From: Charina bottae
Taxonomy: Eukaryota > Chordata > Lepidosauria > Squamata > Charinaidae
Assembly: GCA_023362775.1 (NCBI GenBank)
Contig: JALMGJ010000008.1
Location: 17,210,001-17,274,000 of the forward strand
Reading direction: 5' to 3'
DNA length: 64,000 nt
The position numbers and the translations under genes were made by a program. Below are positions 1-11,938 of the stretch, one piece after another. The notes beneath the pieces are model-generated. The model was not told the DNA's origin. It saw only the letters and a list, made by a program, of their open reading frames with translations, and did no database searches. Position 1 is the stretch's first letter, and the number at the start of each line of letters is the position of its first letter.

Positions 1-5
1 CTATA

Positions 6-8
<3 letters not shown>

Positions 9-75
<67 letters not shown>
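9..75. repeat. (GT)n-(TA)n microsatellite
   Basis: About 15 GT units run directly into about 18 TA units. The run sits just upstream of a BovB fragment. It is a simple sequence repeat and is likely to vary in length between individuals. Confidence 0.95.
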
Positions 76-78
<3 letters not shown>

Positions 79-106
79 AATATATATATAGTAGTAATAA
101 TACAGT

Positions 107-410
107 ATTAAAGGAAATCAACCCTGACTGCTCATTGGAAGGACAGATACTGAAGCTGAAGCTCAAATACTTTGGCCACCTAATGCGAAGAGAGGACTCA
201 CTGAAAAAGACCCTGATGCTGGGAAAGACTGAAGGCAAAAGGAGAAGGGGACGGCAGAGGATGAGATGGTTAGATAGCATCACCGATGTAACGAACATGA
301 ATTTGAGTAAACTCCGGGAGACAGTGGAGGACAGGAAGGCCTGGCGTGCTATGGTCCATGAGGTCACGAAGAGTTGGACACAACTAAACAACTGAACAAC
401 AACAACAAAA
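107..410 (+). mobile_element. BovB (RTE-clade) LINE, 3' end fragment
   Basis: A reading frame of about 95 codons ending at 395 matches the C-terminal end of the BovB reverse transcriptase ORF. Visible landmarks are LKYFGHLMRRED, LMLGKTEGKRRRGRQRMRW and the terminal WRAMVHEVTKSW. It is followed by an (AAC)n tail. The copy is strongly 5'-truncated, as is usual for LINEs. The terminal nucleotides around the stop (gagttggacacaact) resemble the 3' tail of the Sauria SINEs elsewhere in the window. Confidence 0.9.
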
Positions 411-1337
411 ATAGTATTAATATAGTAATCGAGCCTACATTCAATACTGAATGCTGTAACAAAACAGGAGTTTTGCAGAGCTTGCAGAAAGTATTAATGC
501 TCAGCCTTGATGGCATTTTAGGCCTTCATTAAACAAAATGGTTCCAGCTGATGTGTGTAATATGCTGATGCTCCTGCTAACAGAGTTGAATTCCAGTACT
601 CAGGAGTTGCATGATTACTACTGACATATGCAGAATTTTGCACACTGCCTTGTAGTTGGCTGCTTTAACATGTTTTTGAAGCAATATGACTGTATTGGTG
701 AATATGGGTGAACTTGAAATATTAATTCCTGATACAAGACCCATTTCTGGTACAAAACACAGAGAATACATTTGAGTCCACTAAAATGTCAAGAACAAGT
801 ATTACATATTTTAAGCAAAGCTTGCGATTTCAGGATTTCAGAGTTAAATGTGTTAATTTTCAACTTGACACTGCTCCTTTGGGAAAGTCATCCCCCAATG
901 ATACTCAGTTCCATTATCGTTTTCCTCTTTATCTTTTCCCTCTTTGTTTGGATTTGTTTAATATTTCTGTTAACAGTAAAGGCTGCAAAATATTTGATAC
1001 CACAAGCTAGCTGCATCTTTGGAAGAGGTAATTAAATCTTTTGATGTTTATAGTTCTTACTAAGCCATAATTACCATTTTTTCGAATGCATACAATTGCA
1101 AAATTAAGACTTCATGGGTAACTGGAAATTTTATTTTTAACAATTGCCAAAAATTTAAAAACATGTAGCCTTGAAAGTCCATAAAAGTGAACAGCCCACT
1201 AACCACAAATAATATTTGTTTATAAAATTAGCATTTGACAACATTTCTCCAAATGCCTATAGCAAAGGGAAGATTCCTCAGATAAGCAGCAAGATGGATA
1301 TACCAACCAAAGAGATATAATGGATATAATCAGTTAC
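411..1337. other. Intronic stretch without recognised features
   Basis: AT-rich sequence with only short chance reading frames. I see no exon, RNA gene or repeat in it. It falls within the presumed JADE1 intron downstream of the start-codon exon. Confidence 0.5.
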
Positions 1338-1609
1338 TGTCAGGCCCATCCCAAGAACAATGAAGAGTCAGTCCATTCAAACTCCAGTTCTTTATTTGTT
1401 CACACTGTATAGACAGAATCTTGCCAAACTAAAGCTACTCTACCTAACCTAAGGGGAAATAACCTGGGATACTCTAGGGCGGGGCTATCCTGAACCTCTT
1501 CGTTTTCCCACCATTGCCTCCCAGACTGTGCCTCCCGTTATCTCCTCCACCTCCTTGGAATGTGCTCCCTCCTTCCTGAGAACCAGCGGTAGCGCTGAAA
1601 TCCACCACA
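1338..1609 (-). mobile_element. Solo LTR (272 bp) with 5 bp target duplication
   Basis: Read on the minus strand, the segment begins TGTGGTGG and ends GGGCCTGACA, so it has TG...CA ends. It contains an AATAAA signal (aacaaataaagaactgg) about 60 bases before its 3' end. It is flanked by gttac at 1333-1337 and 1610-1614. This is the signature of a solo LTR left by recombination between two LTRs. The 5 bp duplication fits several LTR classes (Gypsy or some ERVs), and there is no internal coding sequence to decide between them. Confidence 0.8.
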
Positions 1610-1864
1610 GTTACAATGTGTTTATACTAAGGAATGGAGAAATATATTGCTGTTTTCCTTGAACTGCAAGTTTATCTAACTATATACTTTCAAATCAATT
1701 TTGGAAATGCAATTTTCCAATCAAAACATATGTACAAAACTACATAGAAGAGGAAAAGGCCCATAGGAAAGGAGTATACCATAAAAGCAATGCGTAAAAA
1801 TGCTTATATTGGAGAAAATTACTTGCAAAAATTTGTGTATTAGGCAAAGTTATGTTAAAAATGT

Positions 1865-2690
1865 ATATTGAATTGTTTATTTGTTCAGTCGCTTCCAACT
1901 CGTGACTTCATGGACCAGCCCACGCCAGAGCTTCCTCTCGGTTGTCGCCATCCACAGCTCCCCCACGGTCGAGTCCGTCACCTCCAGAATATCATCCATC
2001 CATCTTGCCCTTGGTCGGCCCCTCTTCCGTTTGCCTTCCACTTTCCCTAGCATCAGCTTCTTCTCCAGGGTATCCTGTCTTCTTATTATGTGGCCGAAGT
2101 ACTTCAGTTTTGCCTTTAATATCATTCCCTCAAGTGAGCAGTCTGGCTTTATTTCCTGGAGTATGGACTGGTTTGATCTTCTTGCAGTCCAAGGCACTCT
2201 CAGAATTTTCCTCCAACACCACAGTTCAAAAGCATCTATCTTCCTTCGCTCAGCCTTCCTTATGGCCCAGCTCTTGCAGCCATAGGTTACTACGGGGAAT
2301 ACCATCGCTTTAACTATCCGGACCTTTGTTGTCAGTGTGATGTCTCTGCTCTTAACTATTTTATCAAGATTTATCATTGCTCTCCTCCCAAGAAGTAGGC
2401 GTCTTCTGATTTCCTGGCTGCAGTCAGCGTCTGCAGTAATCTTTGGACCTAGAAATACAAAGTCTGTCACTGCCTCCACTTTTTCTCCATCTATTTGCCA
2501 GTTATCAATCAAGCTGGTTGCCATAATCTTGGTTTTTTTGAGGTTTAACTGCAACCCAGCTTTTGCACTTTCTTCTTTCAACTTCATCATAAGGTTCCTC
2601 AGCTCCTCACTTTCAGCCATCAAAGTGGTATCATCTGCATATCTGAGATTGTTAATGTTTCTTACAGCAATTTTAACTATTTTAACTTAA
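1865..2690 (-). mobile_element. BovB LINE, 3' half of the reverse transcriptase ORF
   Basis: On the minus strand the frame begins just before the reverse transcriptase YADD box (RYADDTTLMAESEEL) and stays open for about 250 codons to a stop near 1877. It covers the palm C-terminal part, the connection region (LWCWRKILRVPWTARRSNQSI) and the conserved end (KYFGHIIRRQD, KLMLGKVEGKRKRGRPRARW). The 3' tail lies at 1862-1876. The copy is 5'-truncated inside the RT domain but its remaining frame has no stop, which suggests a fairly recent insertion. Confidence 0.93.
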
Positions 2691-2734
2691 ACTTCAATAG
2701 TTTAACTTAAACTTCAATTATATTGAAAACACAA

Positions 2735-2905
2735 AAATTTATTTATTTATTTTCTATCCCAGCTTTATTATTTTTATAAATAACTCAAGGCAGCGAACAT
2801 ACCAAATACTCCTTCCTCCACCTATTTTCCCCACAACAACCCTGTGAGGTGAGTTGGGCTGTGTGTGTGTGACTGGCCCAAGGTCACCCAGCAAATGAAT
2901 TTTCT
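2735..2905 (-). mobile_element. L2/CR1-like LINE 3' end fragment
   Basis: The left end is an (ATTT)n tract, followed by tctatcccagctttatta, a short direct segment (ctcaaggcagcgaacatacc) and the block accctgtgaggtgagttggg...ctggcccaaggtcaccca. This layout is common in reptilian LINE 3' ends read in reverse. The family assignment is from recognition only, and the copy is old and short. Confidence 0.5.
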
Positions 2906-5241
2906 ATTTTTTTTTATCTGAAACTGGTACAAAAATGGATCAAACAAATGGAAAAATGATAATCTGAAGGAAAAAATGATGTATTTGTCCATCAGCAGGT
3001 TTGACGGTATGTTATGTATCTTGACAAAGGTCTCTTAGCTAGTTCATTCAAATATTACTTTTTTAAAAGATAGTCTTAAAATGGTATTCCAATGAAAATC
3101 AGGTTGAAAATAAAACAGACAAATTACCACAAAACCAGTCCTAGTGAGCATCTTATCTGCTGCATTACATTCTAGTCTAAACACTGAAGAGTAAGTATTA
3201 ATATGGAGCTCACTGCTTCTACCCACCAAAAAGAACAATCAATGCAACTACCTAGAGTAGTTTCCCTTAAACTGAACACCCTCCAGAAGTATGGATTTCA
3301 ACTCTCAGAATTCCCCAGCTGTACTTCCATTGCTTAGATCTGTGGGAGTTGAAGTCTATGTACAGGAAACATTGGCTTGAATTGTGGGACTAAAGAGTAT
3401 TCAACTAACCAAAGGAACAAAAGTCATTCTTGTAATTGCTATTCAAGCAATAATACAAGCATGAAAGATCATTCTGGTCTGAATAACATTTAAATGCCTA
3501 TTTACAACTCTAGTTTGTTCTGGCCTTATAGAAATGATTTTTCTTCCTTTTTTCCTCTACTCTCCTAATTTTAGTTTGCAATACTATTGATAGAGAGTCT
3601 CCCCCCATCTCTCTCTCTCTTTTGTTAAAACTGATGTGCACTGCTTTAGAATATAATTGCCTAACAAATGGTATAAAAGTATTATAAATGAAACGAAACT
3701 CCTGCCTGATAAATAAGGAATAATACCTCAAATCTTATAGCAAGCGTATCTAAATATCTATCTGAAAAACTTGGTTTTGGAACTTTGGACCTGGGAACAT
3801 TAAAAGAATGTTCCTGCTTACATTTTCCCAGTGTGCTCCACTCTGCTCCAAGATCCATATTAAAGGCATCTCAAATGATGTTTATAGATTCTTCACTTAT
3901 GTGAACTGCTATTATCCATGATAAGAGGAAAAGAGAAGATAGATTTAAACATGCTTTAAAGGGTTAGTCCCCCAAAAGCTGCTACAACATATCCGGTGTC
4001 CCAGGGAGCACAACCCAGCAACCAATATGTTATGCCGTGTGACAGAAGATTAACTACAGCATGCCAAATGCAGAGCACTGTTGTAAAACCAGCTGCAGAG
4101 CAACCAGCTATGTCCTAGGCGCAATCGGGGCTGCTACCATTTCATTAACACTTCAAAGCCAGAACACTCTTACAAACTGTATGCATTTTCCCTGACTGTA
4201 AATACAATGCTTCTATATGGCTAAATCTGATCATCCCACAAAGTTTATAACATAGATGCATGCCTAGCTGCTGCTGCTGCTTCCTGTTGGTATTTCCATC
4301 TGCCTAGCTCCTTTCAAGCCTTCTATTCTGAGTGAGAGTTGGCACAATTGCTAGGAGCAAATTTGTTGGAAAAACCATGCAGCTGGAGCAGAAAATGGAA
4401 ATGATCTGAGCTTCCAGCCCATAGTCATAAAACCTTATTTCAGACTTCCTTCTAATCCCATGCAGTGCAGGCTACAATGAGCCACAGCCAGAGGGCAGGC
4501 ACTCTGTAGAAAATTGCCTGAAAAACAAACAATTCTAAACCCAAACCTTTTGTCTTATATATGACAAAAATATGCTACAGATCATAATTGTTATTCTTCT
4601 TAAAGCAGAAATAACTGCAGATGTTTCTTATGTAACAGATTTCTCCATCAACCTTAATTAGCCAAAGCAGACTGGGAATTCTCTTATCTGCTGGGAAGGG
4701 CTATATGTGTATATTACTCCAACTGTATCCAGTAAGTTTTCCTTAGGTTCTTTGTCCTAGCAAAGGTTTCCATTAATGAAAGGAGAAGGAGAAAACTGTC
4801 ATTAGTTCTCCCTTTCCTACGTAGCCCTTGATCTTCTATTCTAGATAGTTGGGAGTTTCTGAAAAGAATTAAGACAAAAAAAAAGACTTAGGAAATATTG
4901 TTTCTCAGTACCATGATCCACCCACAGATGCCTTCACAGCACTGGATATCTAAGAAGGTGCTTTAACTAACATTATGACTGCTAGCATTTATCCTGGTCA
5001 AATAGCTTCTTCCAATGAAGCACATATTGTCTGTGGGCATCCATTCACATATCATAGACGGACAGAAATCCACATATTTAAAATCACATGGACCTGGTGA
5101 AAGATTCAGTTACATTTCTTGGCAATTCAACTTTACTAAATATGATAGCAGTATTAACAGTGAAGACACATGATCATCTCTTACTCTAGGTCAAATTTTT
5201 AACTCAAGGAGAGTTGTCAACCAAAATTTCAACTGTTATTT
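2906..5241. other. Intronic stretch, mostly featureless
   Basis: AT-rich sequence with no convincing exon. Around 3285-3365 the pair cttcaactctcagaattccc and gggagttgaagtct resembles the core of the hAT MITE-B elements described at 18581 and 63556, so a decayed copy is possible. A (TC)n tract lies near 3600. Nothing else could be supported. Confidence 0.45.
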
Positions 5242-5999
5242 TGTTAGGCACCAAAACTTACCATGCGCCTTCCAGAATAAGCCAAGTACACAACAGAGAC
5301 TTTGGGAACGAACAACAGCAAGTTTTATTTGGCCAAGCAAAGGTTGCCGGATGGCAGTCCTACAGACATCACGCGCAGGTGACCTCTGAGTGGAGCAGCC
5401 ATCCCGAGTACAAGAGTGCACAAACTTTTATACAGCAAATACAACCAGGAAGTGAGGATGATGATGGTATGCCCATATGTGGGTGAGGTGTCCTCTGACC
5501 ATTCCCTGGGATTGGTTAGTTCTTGGGGATCAGGGTCCCTCCCAGTGCTGAAGGATTCTGGGATTCACCAGGTCAAGGGGGTGACGTGGGTCATCACCAT
5601 AGTTGCAAAGGATGGAATCTTGTGAATATTCACACCATTTGTTCTATGGGCACTGTCCGGAGGCCCAGAGATTAACACTTGCATCTTACAGAGATAACAG
5701 TAACACTTACAGGGACATTGGGTTATACAAGCATACTAAATTACAGAGGTCAGAGCCATAAAGTCAAGTCTTTGGATATTCACATCTTGGGGAGGATAGA
5801 ACAAAGGATTTATTACAAGGAAGTCAACTAAACATGTTAGCTTGTCAGGAAGAAGATGCTGACCAGATAGGGAGAGCCCCAAGCTGGTATGCATTCTAAA
5901 GAGAGGTAGAATTACTTTGTAGCACCTAATATTGCTATGCAGAATTCTTTGGGGCTTTGCTCAGGCAAAGCCCCTCTCAGGGTCATCCCTGGGTTAACA
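5242..5999 (-). mobile_element. 3' LTR of an endogenous retrovirus (about 758 bp)
   Basis: On the minus strand the LTR begins TGTTAACCC (5999) and ends GCCTAACA (5242), giving short inverted ends. It contains a TATA-like box (tgtataaaag, near 5435) and a polyadenylation signal (ccaaataaaacttg, near 5325). It follows directly on the end of an env-like frame, so it is the 3' LTR of a provirus whose remaining 5' part is missing. Its orientation is the same as JADE1, so its poly(A) signal would be in sense with that transcript. The exact U3 boundary is inferred from the inverted ends. Confidence 0.75.
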
Positions 6000-6064
6000 C
6001 TCTTTTGGTTCAAGCATAATCTTTGGTTCGGTGAAGTTCTAGCAGCGTTGCACTATGGGAAACA

Positions 6065-6448
6065 CTAGAGCAGGGTGTTTTCCAGGCCAAGGTCTGTGGC
6101 CCATGGTTTCTCAGATCCCTTCAATCCTCCCTTTTTGTTTTTAATGGCAAAATGCTTTTTGCCTAGCTTAGAGACTGGATGGAGTGTTAACAGTCTCGCA
6201 GGTTTCCCTTCAGTGTGGGTAACCACAGTCAACCCTTTGAGGGAGGACAATACAATCTTACGAACTAAGGGAACAATGCAGGGTAGAACAGCAAATGCAG
6301 TTAGGCCGCAGACAAAGATAAATACAAGTTGTTTGATCCAGGCTGCCCCTGGGATCCACGAGAAAAGTTGGCCTGAGTCTGTATCCCAGGAAGCCTGGGC
6401 ACCCAGCCGGGTGGCCTGGTCTTTTAAGTCCTGGACAGCTTCCCTGTA
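6065..6448 (-). pseudogene. Endogenous retroviral env fragment (transmembrane subunit C-terminus)
   Basis: A minus-strand frame is open for about 127 codons from just after a stop at 6449-6451 to a stop at 6065. It encodes a heptad-like stretch, a tryptophan-containing membrane-proximal segment, one hydrophobic membrane span of about 25 residues near 6240-6320, and a basic cytoplasmic tail. This is the arrangement of the end of a gammaretrovirus-type TM protein. The surface subunit, fusion peptide, gag and pol are absent, so it is a non-functional remnant. It ends about 65 bases before the 3' LTR. Confidence 0.75.
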
Positions 6449-6504
6449 TCACTGTGTCCAGTTTCATTTGAGTTACAAATATAAGAAATTTCAAAAAATG
6501 GTTT

Positions 6505-6571
6505 GAAAGTCCTTGTGAGGGAGATGGGCGGTAATATAAATATGATAAATAAAATAAATAAATAAATTGTG
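6505..6571 (+). mobile_element. L2 LINE 3' tail fragment
   Basis: The block gagggagatgggcggtaata followed by (AAATA)n is the same 3' terminus seen on the full-length L2 copies ending near 46770 (minus) and 62405 (plus). Only the last 60-70 bases are present, immediately beside the env remnant. Confidence 0.75.
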
Positions 6572-8095
6572 AGACCTTTAGGAAGAGGGATTCATGTTTA
6601 TATTTTGGTGTGAAACAAAACTTCAAGAGATTATAACCCATATTATAAAGAAGCAATGTGAAGTTTCAGAGGATCTGGAGAAGCTTGAGAAACAGGAAGT
6701 CTGTGGCAAAGAACTGGATATTCTCACCTTTATGAAGATTTCTAAAGCCATTTTAGCTGTAGAAATGTCATGCATTCCCATTATACCACATAACTGTAAT
6801 GGAACCAGTTCAAAGAGGAGATGCCAAAAATTGGTAGCAAACTAGACTATAAGGATAAAAGGGACCTATAAACTGGTAGAATATACGCAGTTAATGGAGA
6901 ACAAAACCTGATAAAAATGGTTTCTTCAAAAAGCTAATGATGGCCCTATTATTTTCTTTGTCCCCACTGCAGGTTGATAATATGAGTGTTGAATCATTAG
7001 AGGGTAGACTGCTATCACTAATGACATTGTCCAAATCCAAGTACTACTTAAGATAAGCCCCATTTCCACCCTTTGTCATTCTGGAGGTAGAATATTTGAT
7101 GCAGGCATAGGGGAAAGTGGAAGTTGCAATGGAACCTGAGAATTTTTGAAATATAATGTTCTTCCTTTTTGAAAAATGCCATGGGAGTGTGATCATTTCA
7201 GTGCTTCTCTGTATTTTTGGTGAAGGAATGGTTTCACTACAATGTGTTACAAGGAAATATATGTCTTTAAATTAAAGTTTCCAAGCATCTCTCAGATGAG
7301 GCATTCTGCCAAATTCCTTTAGATGCAGCTCACTTACTAACTACCACACTAGGAGGCACTTGGTTAATTAACTTAAAAAGAATACTATCATGTTTTCTCT
7401 TCTCAAATGCTGGAGGGTCTAAGATTCATTCTATCTTTAAATAAGAAATTAAGCTATCACTGCCATTAATAACTAAAAGAATTCCATTTCCAGGATTATC
7501 TCACTAATCTAGTAAGATATCTACCTCTATCTTTCAATGATGCTTCTGAAAGCATTGCAATCAATAATAATATAGAGATAAGTTCCCATGAGAGATATCC
7601 AACAGATATCCACATGAGAGTTCCAAACTGTGCCCTCAAGATATGTCGGGATTACAATTCCCCAAAATTTCAAAAAGCCAGCACAGAAGAGCACTACATA
7701 CAGGAAAACTTTCTTTTTTAAAGCTCAGTAAGCAAGGATATAGTATTGTATAGGGTTTAATAAAACCCTACATGGCTTTGCATGAAGATATCTTCAGAAC
7801 TATCTCCTCTAACCAGAACTGACCCACCAAGTACATATATCACATGAGAAACTCCTAGTAATCTCATATTTTTGTGACACAACGGTTGCTGAAGACAGAA
7901 GTTTTTCCATCGCAGGATTATTAGTGTATTATGTGAGTAGGGTTTAATTGTGGATGTTTTAATGTTTATTATTATGGATGTTTTAATGTTTATATTTAAT
8001 GTGGATGTTTTAGTATTTTATATTGTTATCTGTAATGTGAAAATTTTAACTGTTTTAAGTTACTATGAGTGAAAACAAAATTGATGGCATGCAAA
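6572..8095. other. Intronic stretch without recognised genes
   Basis: AT-rich. An 83-codon frame at 6594-6845 has no recognisable family features and is likely chance. Around 7930-8060 the phrase atggatgttttaatg recurs three times with small changes, which is a decayed short tandem repeat. Confidence 0.45.
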
Positions 8096-8184
8096 AGGAA
8101 GGAAGGAAGGAAGGAAGGAAGGAAGGAAGGAAGGAAGGAAGGAAGGAAGGAAGGAAGGAAGGAAGGAAGGAAGGAAGGAAGGAA
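8096..8184. repeat. (GGAA)n microsatellite
   Basis: About 22 uninterrupted GGAA units. Long GGAA arrays can bind ETS-family factors, but nothing else here suggests a regulatory role. The uninterrupted run suggests length polymorphism. Confidence 0.97.
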
Positions 8185-9083
8185 TTTTGAAATATTTTGA
8201 AATAGTATGGCAGGCTCAACACTTCCAATATGTCTCAGGAGAAAGCTGGAATTAGCTAGATATCATTTTAGATGCTTGGAAGTAACCTACATGGGCCCAA
8301 ATCCCATAACTGGTTGCAAACACTATTAAAAACTCAAACCAAACATTTTCCCCAGCTGTATTTCTTCCTTCTAGAAATAATGCTGAAACAGAATCTCCAA
8401 TTCAGAGAGCACACTATACAAACTTATATTGATTTGTTTACCAATCACAATTGGCTTCATGTTCCAGCTGCATGTATCAGCATATAATATGAACATAAGA
8501 TAGGATTCTATACACAGTGTTATGGCTTATAACATTGTGAGAACATAATTTTACATCTTTATTATGCAGGCAACAATACACAAACTATCCTTCAATCTGA
8601 CACTCTTCTAAATACCTCCAAACAATGGACAAAATGGAAAGAAATGGTTGTCCTTGAAGTTTAAGGGAAATGGTAGTATATGCATTACATATATATAAAT
8701 TACAGTATCTGTGGAACAGACTCAAAATAGAAGCACTTTTAATATATATATGGCCAGCCGCCGACTAAGTTTATGCTATTTTCCTGACAAACATGTAATT
8801 CTTCTCTGCAGTATATGTTGGCAAAAATAGTTCAGAAATCCCAAGTACTGACATAATAGGCTAGAAAGCTGATTAATAAAATATTATAGTTCGTATGATA
8901 CTGATGTACAGTATTCTTATGAACCTACTGTATATTTCTGGTGTAAAATAATGTTTTAGTTAAAATGCATATATCTGAACTGTGTTATTTATCTGAATTC
9001 AACATTCATTGGGCCAACCTCAGTCCTTTAATTCTAGTTACATAAATAATATACAGTACTGTATACCATAATGCAGGCTACAT

Positions 9084-9114
<31 letters not shown>

Positions 9115-9239
9115 CCTAATAATATATCACAAGGCGGAAAGCACAATTTATAAAGAACATGTTAATTTCACATACCTTTAAAAGTTAAAACCACCATTAT
9201 TTCTCCAATACAAACATAACTTCTTATTCTGAATCCAAA
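8185..9239. other. Intronic stretch, with a short (CA)n tract
   Basis: No exon or transposon recognised. A (CA)n tract with one interruption lies at 9083-9115. The rest is AT-rich. Confidence 0.5.
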
Positions 9240-9948
9240 GGAGGCAAAGTTTGTTCTCCACTTTCTTCCAAGGCCAGTTCCAGTTGGTGTTCTCCTATTT
9301 AACACCTACATGAAACTTCTGGGTGAGGATCATCCATCAGCATGAGGTTAAGTATTATCAGCATGCTGATGATACTCAATTATACAGTGCCTGGACTTCA
9401 GCTCAACCCTGATAAAACTGAATGGCTGTGGAGTTTTGCCCCCCACCCCCAGATCTAGTGATTTTCCATCATTAACTGTAAATGGGGTTACCCTCCCCCA
9501 CTCAGAGTCAGTGTGTAAGCTGGAGGTCGTCTTGGACTCATGGCTCCTTCTCATAGACAGGTGGCACCTATAGGCAGGAGAGCTTTTGCACAAATACATC
9601 TTGTGCACCAGCTGCACCCATTCCTGGATTGGGAGGCACTACTCACTGTGACCCCCACTTAGTCACTTCCCAAATGGAGTATTGCTACATACTCTACATG
9701 AGGCTGCCCTGGAAGAGCATTCAGAAGCTTCAGCTGGTCCAGAATGCAGTGGCACATACAGTTTTGGGTGCACCTGTACACCCATATGACAGTGTAGTAG
9801 TCTGTTTTCTCAGTGGTTTTTATTGAGAATTGATGCAGTTTTAGCTGGTTTTTTATTTAATGTAATTCTCTGTTTTTGTTTGCTCACCACACCAGAGTTT
9901 ATTGGATAGATGGGGAGTCATATAAATTAAATAAATAAAGACACAATT
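9240..9948 (+). mobile_element. Decayed L2 LINE, 3' part
   Basis: Scattered but collinear matches to the L2 reverse transcriptase: a segment like LFNTYMKLLGE, the YADD region (tgctgatgatactcaattat), cagctcaaccctgataaaac, and tggtccagaatgcagtggc. The sequence ends with an attaaataaataaag tail near 9948. Several frameshifts and stops interrupt it. It corresponds to the same region as 61260-62405 of the fuller copy. Confidence 0.85.
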
Positions 9949-10521
9949 CCAACTTTAGTCAGGCTTATAATCAGATCTCCAAATTAGTTTTCAGGGCTGG
10001 TCACTTTTCACTTCCCTTTGTCTTCTATTAGTTCTGGTTCTTCTACTTATCATCTCCCACAACTCCCATATATTTCTTTTAAATTCTTTTCTTTTCCCAG
10101 AAGCTCTCTTTTCTCTCTCTCCAATTCTCCAACTGTTCCTAGTCTTCTCCCATTGCAAGGTCAAAAGAGTTCCTCCTCCATTTCTTAGGTAATAAGCTTC
10201 TTTCCTCTATGCATTCTACATCTGCTAATGCTGGAGATGGATAATCAGTAATTTTCCATATGTTACTCAACTACAATTCCCAGCATCCTTCACAATTCGC
10301 CAGACTGTTTTTAAAATATGCAATTTTAACTAGAGGTCCAGGGAAGTTTCCCAGTAAAAGATGTAATGCACTCTGTTATAGCATCCAAATCAGAGCAGAT
10401 TTGCCATGTTAACCCCTGTTGTACTGCAAACAGGTCACCAACAACAGATTTTGGAAATCATATTTCATCACATGAATCATTTCAACTCAATGGCACCATG
10501 TATGTATGCTTGTTGGTGTAA
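9949..10521. other. Intronic stretch, pyrimidine-rich
   Basis: 10000-10150 is pyrimidine-rich on the plus strand. The phrase ctacaattcccagcatcctt (10267) is a common remnant of hAT-type elements. No gene is seen. Confidence 0.4.
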
Positions 10522-10862
10522 GTAAAGGTAAAGGTAAAGGTACCCCCCGCACATTTGTGCAGTCGTGTCCGACTCTAGGGGCCGGTGCTCATCTCTGTTT
10601 GTTAGCCAAAGAGCCAGCGTTGTCCGAAGACGCTTCCACGGTCATGTGGCCGGCATGACGCACGCGGAACGCTGTTACCTGCCCACCGAAGTGGTACCTA
10701 TTCATCTACTTGCATTTGCATGCTTTCGAATTGCTAGGTTGGCAAGAGCTGGAGCTAGTGCAGGAGCTCACTCTGCACGCAGGGCTAGGGATTCGAACCT
10801 CCGAACTTGCAATCTTCCGATCAACAAGCCTGGCGTCTTACCCGCTGAGCCACCACGCCCCG
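10522..10862 (-). mobile_element. Sauria-type tRNA-derived SINE, copy 1
   Basis: Read on the minus strand it starts GGGGCGTGGTGGCTCAGCGG (pol III A box TGGCTCAGCGG), has a B box GGTTCGAATCC, a central domain with gccaacctagcaattcgaaa, and a 3' tail (gagtcggacacgactg) like the BovB end, followed by (CTTTAC)n. The flanks gttggtgtaa at 10512-10521 and 10863-10872 are a perfect 10 bp target duplication. SINEs of this kind are copied by the BovB machinery. Confidence 0.93.
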
Positions 10863-10883
10863 GTTGGTGTAAACTATTTATAA

Positions 10884-11217
10884 AAAGGTAAAGGTACCCC
10901 CCGCACATTTGTGCAGTCGTGTCCGACTCTAGGGGCCGGTGCTCATCTCCGTTTGTTAGCTGAAGAGCCAGCGTTGTCCGAAGACGCTTCCACGGTCATG
11001 TGGGCGCATGACGTGTGCAGGACGCTGTTACCTACCCACCGAAGTGGTACCTATTAATCTACTTGCGTTTGCATGCTTTCAAATCGCTAGGTTGGCAAGA
11101 GTTGGAGCTAGTGCGGGAGCTCACTCCGCACGCAGGGCTAGGGATTCGAACCTCCGAACTTGCGATCTTCCTATCGACAAGCCTGGCATCTTACCTGCTG
11201 AGCCACCACGCCCCCTA
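10884..11217 (-). mobile_element. Sauria-type SINE, copy 2
   Basis: Same family and orientation as copy 1. The flanking aaactatttataa at 10871-10883 and 11218-11230 is a 13 bp target duplication. Its left duplication overlaps the right duplication of copy 1, so the two insertions are immediate neighbours. It has a few changes from copy 1, such as one missing base in the catgtggccg segment. Confidence 0.93.
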
Positions 11218-11632
11218 AAACTATTTATAACCACTCCTATAAATAATTCAGACTCTGGGATGGAAGTAGCTTATACAATTAAAACAGGAACATCCCCCTA
11301 CATAGCCACCCAAAATTTTCAAGCCTAACTGCTTAAACAGAGAGAAATCACTAATATCAATGGGAAGAACATAGGAGCGTGCCTGTTCTGTATCAAACAA
11401 GAATCTTTCTGCACAGTTCTGTGGTTACCAAATTCCAGAGTTGCTTACAGCAAAGAATCTACACAAGGATTCTCAACACATATATGATCTTAATTACAAG
11501 CCTGACACTATTTCTGTCAGCTCAGGCAGAGGGAGTCGATGAGACCAATGGTGAACAAAGACAACAAAAGATCTACTTGTGGATCATTAAATTGTGTATT
11601 TAATTGTTTATCCTCAAGAATGTTGTTCTTAA

Positions 11633-11935
11633 GTTGACTTCCGGTGGGGATATGGCGGACTGAACAGCTGTGCCCGCGGGCTTAGCGGGCAGAACTGACA
11701 ACGCAGCAGTTTTTTCGGGCTCAGGCAGGTTTTTCCTGAAGCCAAGTGTTTTTCCAGGAAAGGAAAACACTTGGAATCACCCCATTTGTACTCCAGATGG
11801 CAGTTTGCAGCCATAAGATCGCAAACAGAGTTCGCGCTCAACTGATAAGAGTAGCCGGGAGGCTGGGACGTCACCATTTCCAAGCCGCGTTGTAGCCTTA
11901 AAGGGACATTAAGACCGGCCACCCCATTTCTAAAT
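11633..11935. mobile_element. GC-rich segment resembling a LINE 5' UTR
   Basis: The segment begins gacttccggtggggatatgg and is richer in CpG than its surroundings. The opening resembles the start of the L1 at 40719 (cacttccgggtactgg), which suggests a LINE 5' UTR fragment, but I cannot align the rest. The origin is uncertain; it could be an unrelated GC-rich repeat. Confidence 0.35.
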
Positions 11936-11938
11936 CAC

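Noticed and set aside
772..1035. Two overlapping frames of 74-87 codons
   Set aside because: One is a run of hydrophobic codons typical of T-rich DNA; no splice sites or relatives.
8096..8184. GGAA array considered as a CRISPR-like or regulatory repeat
   Set aside because: A simple tetranucleotide without spacers; regulatory use cannot be supported from sequence.
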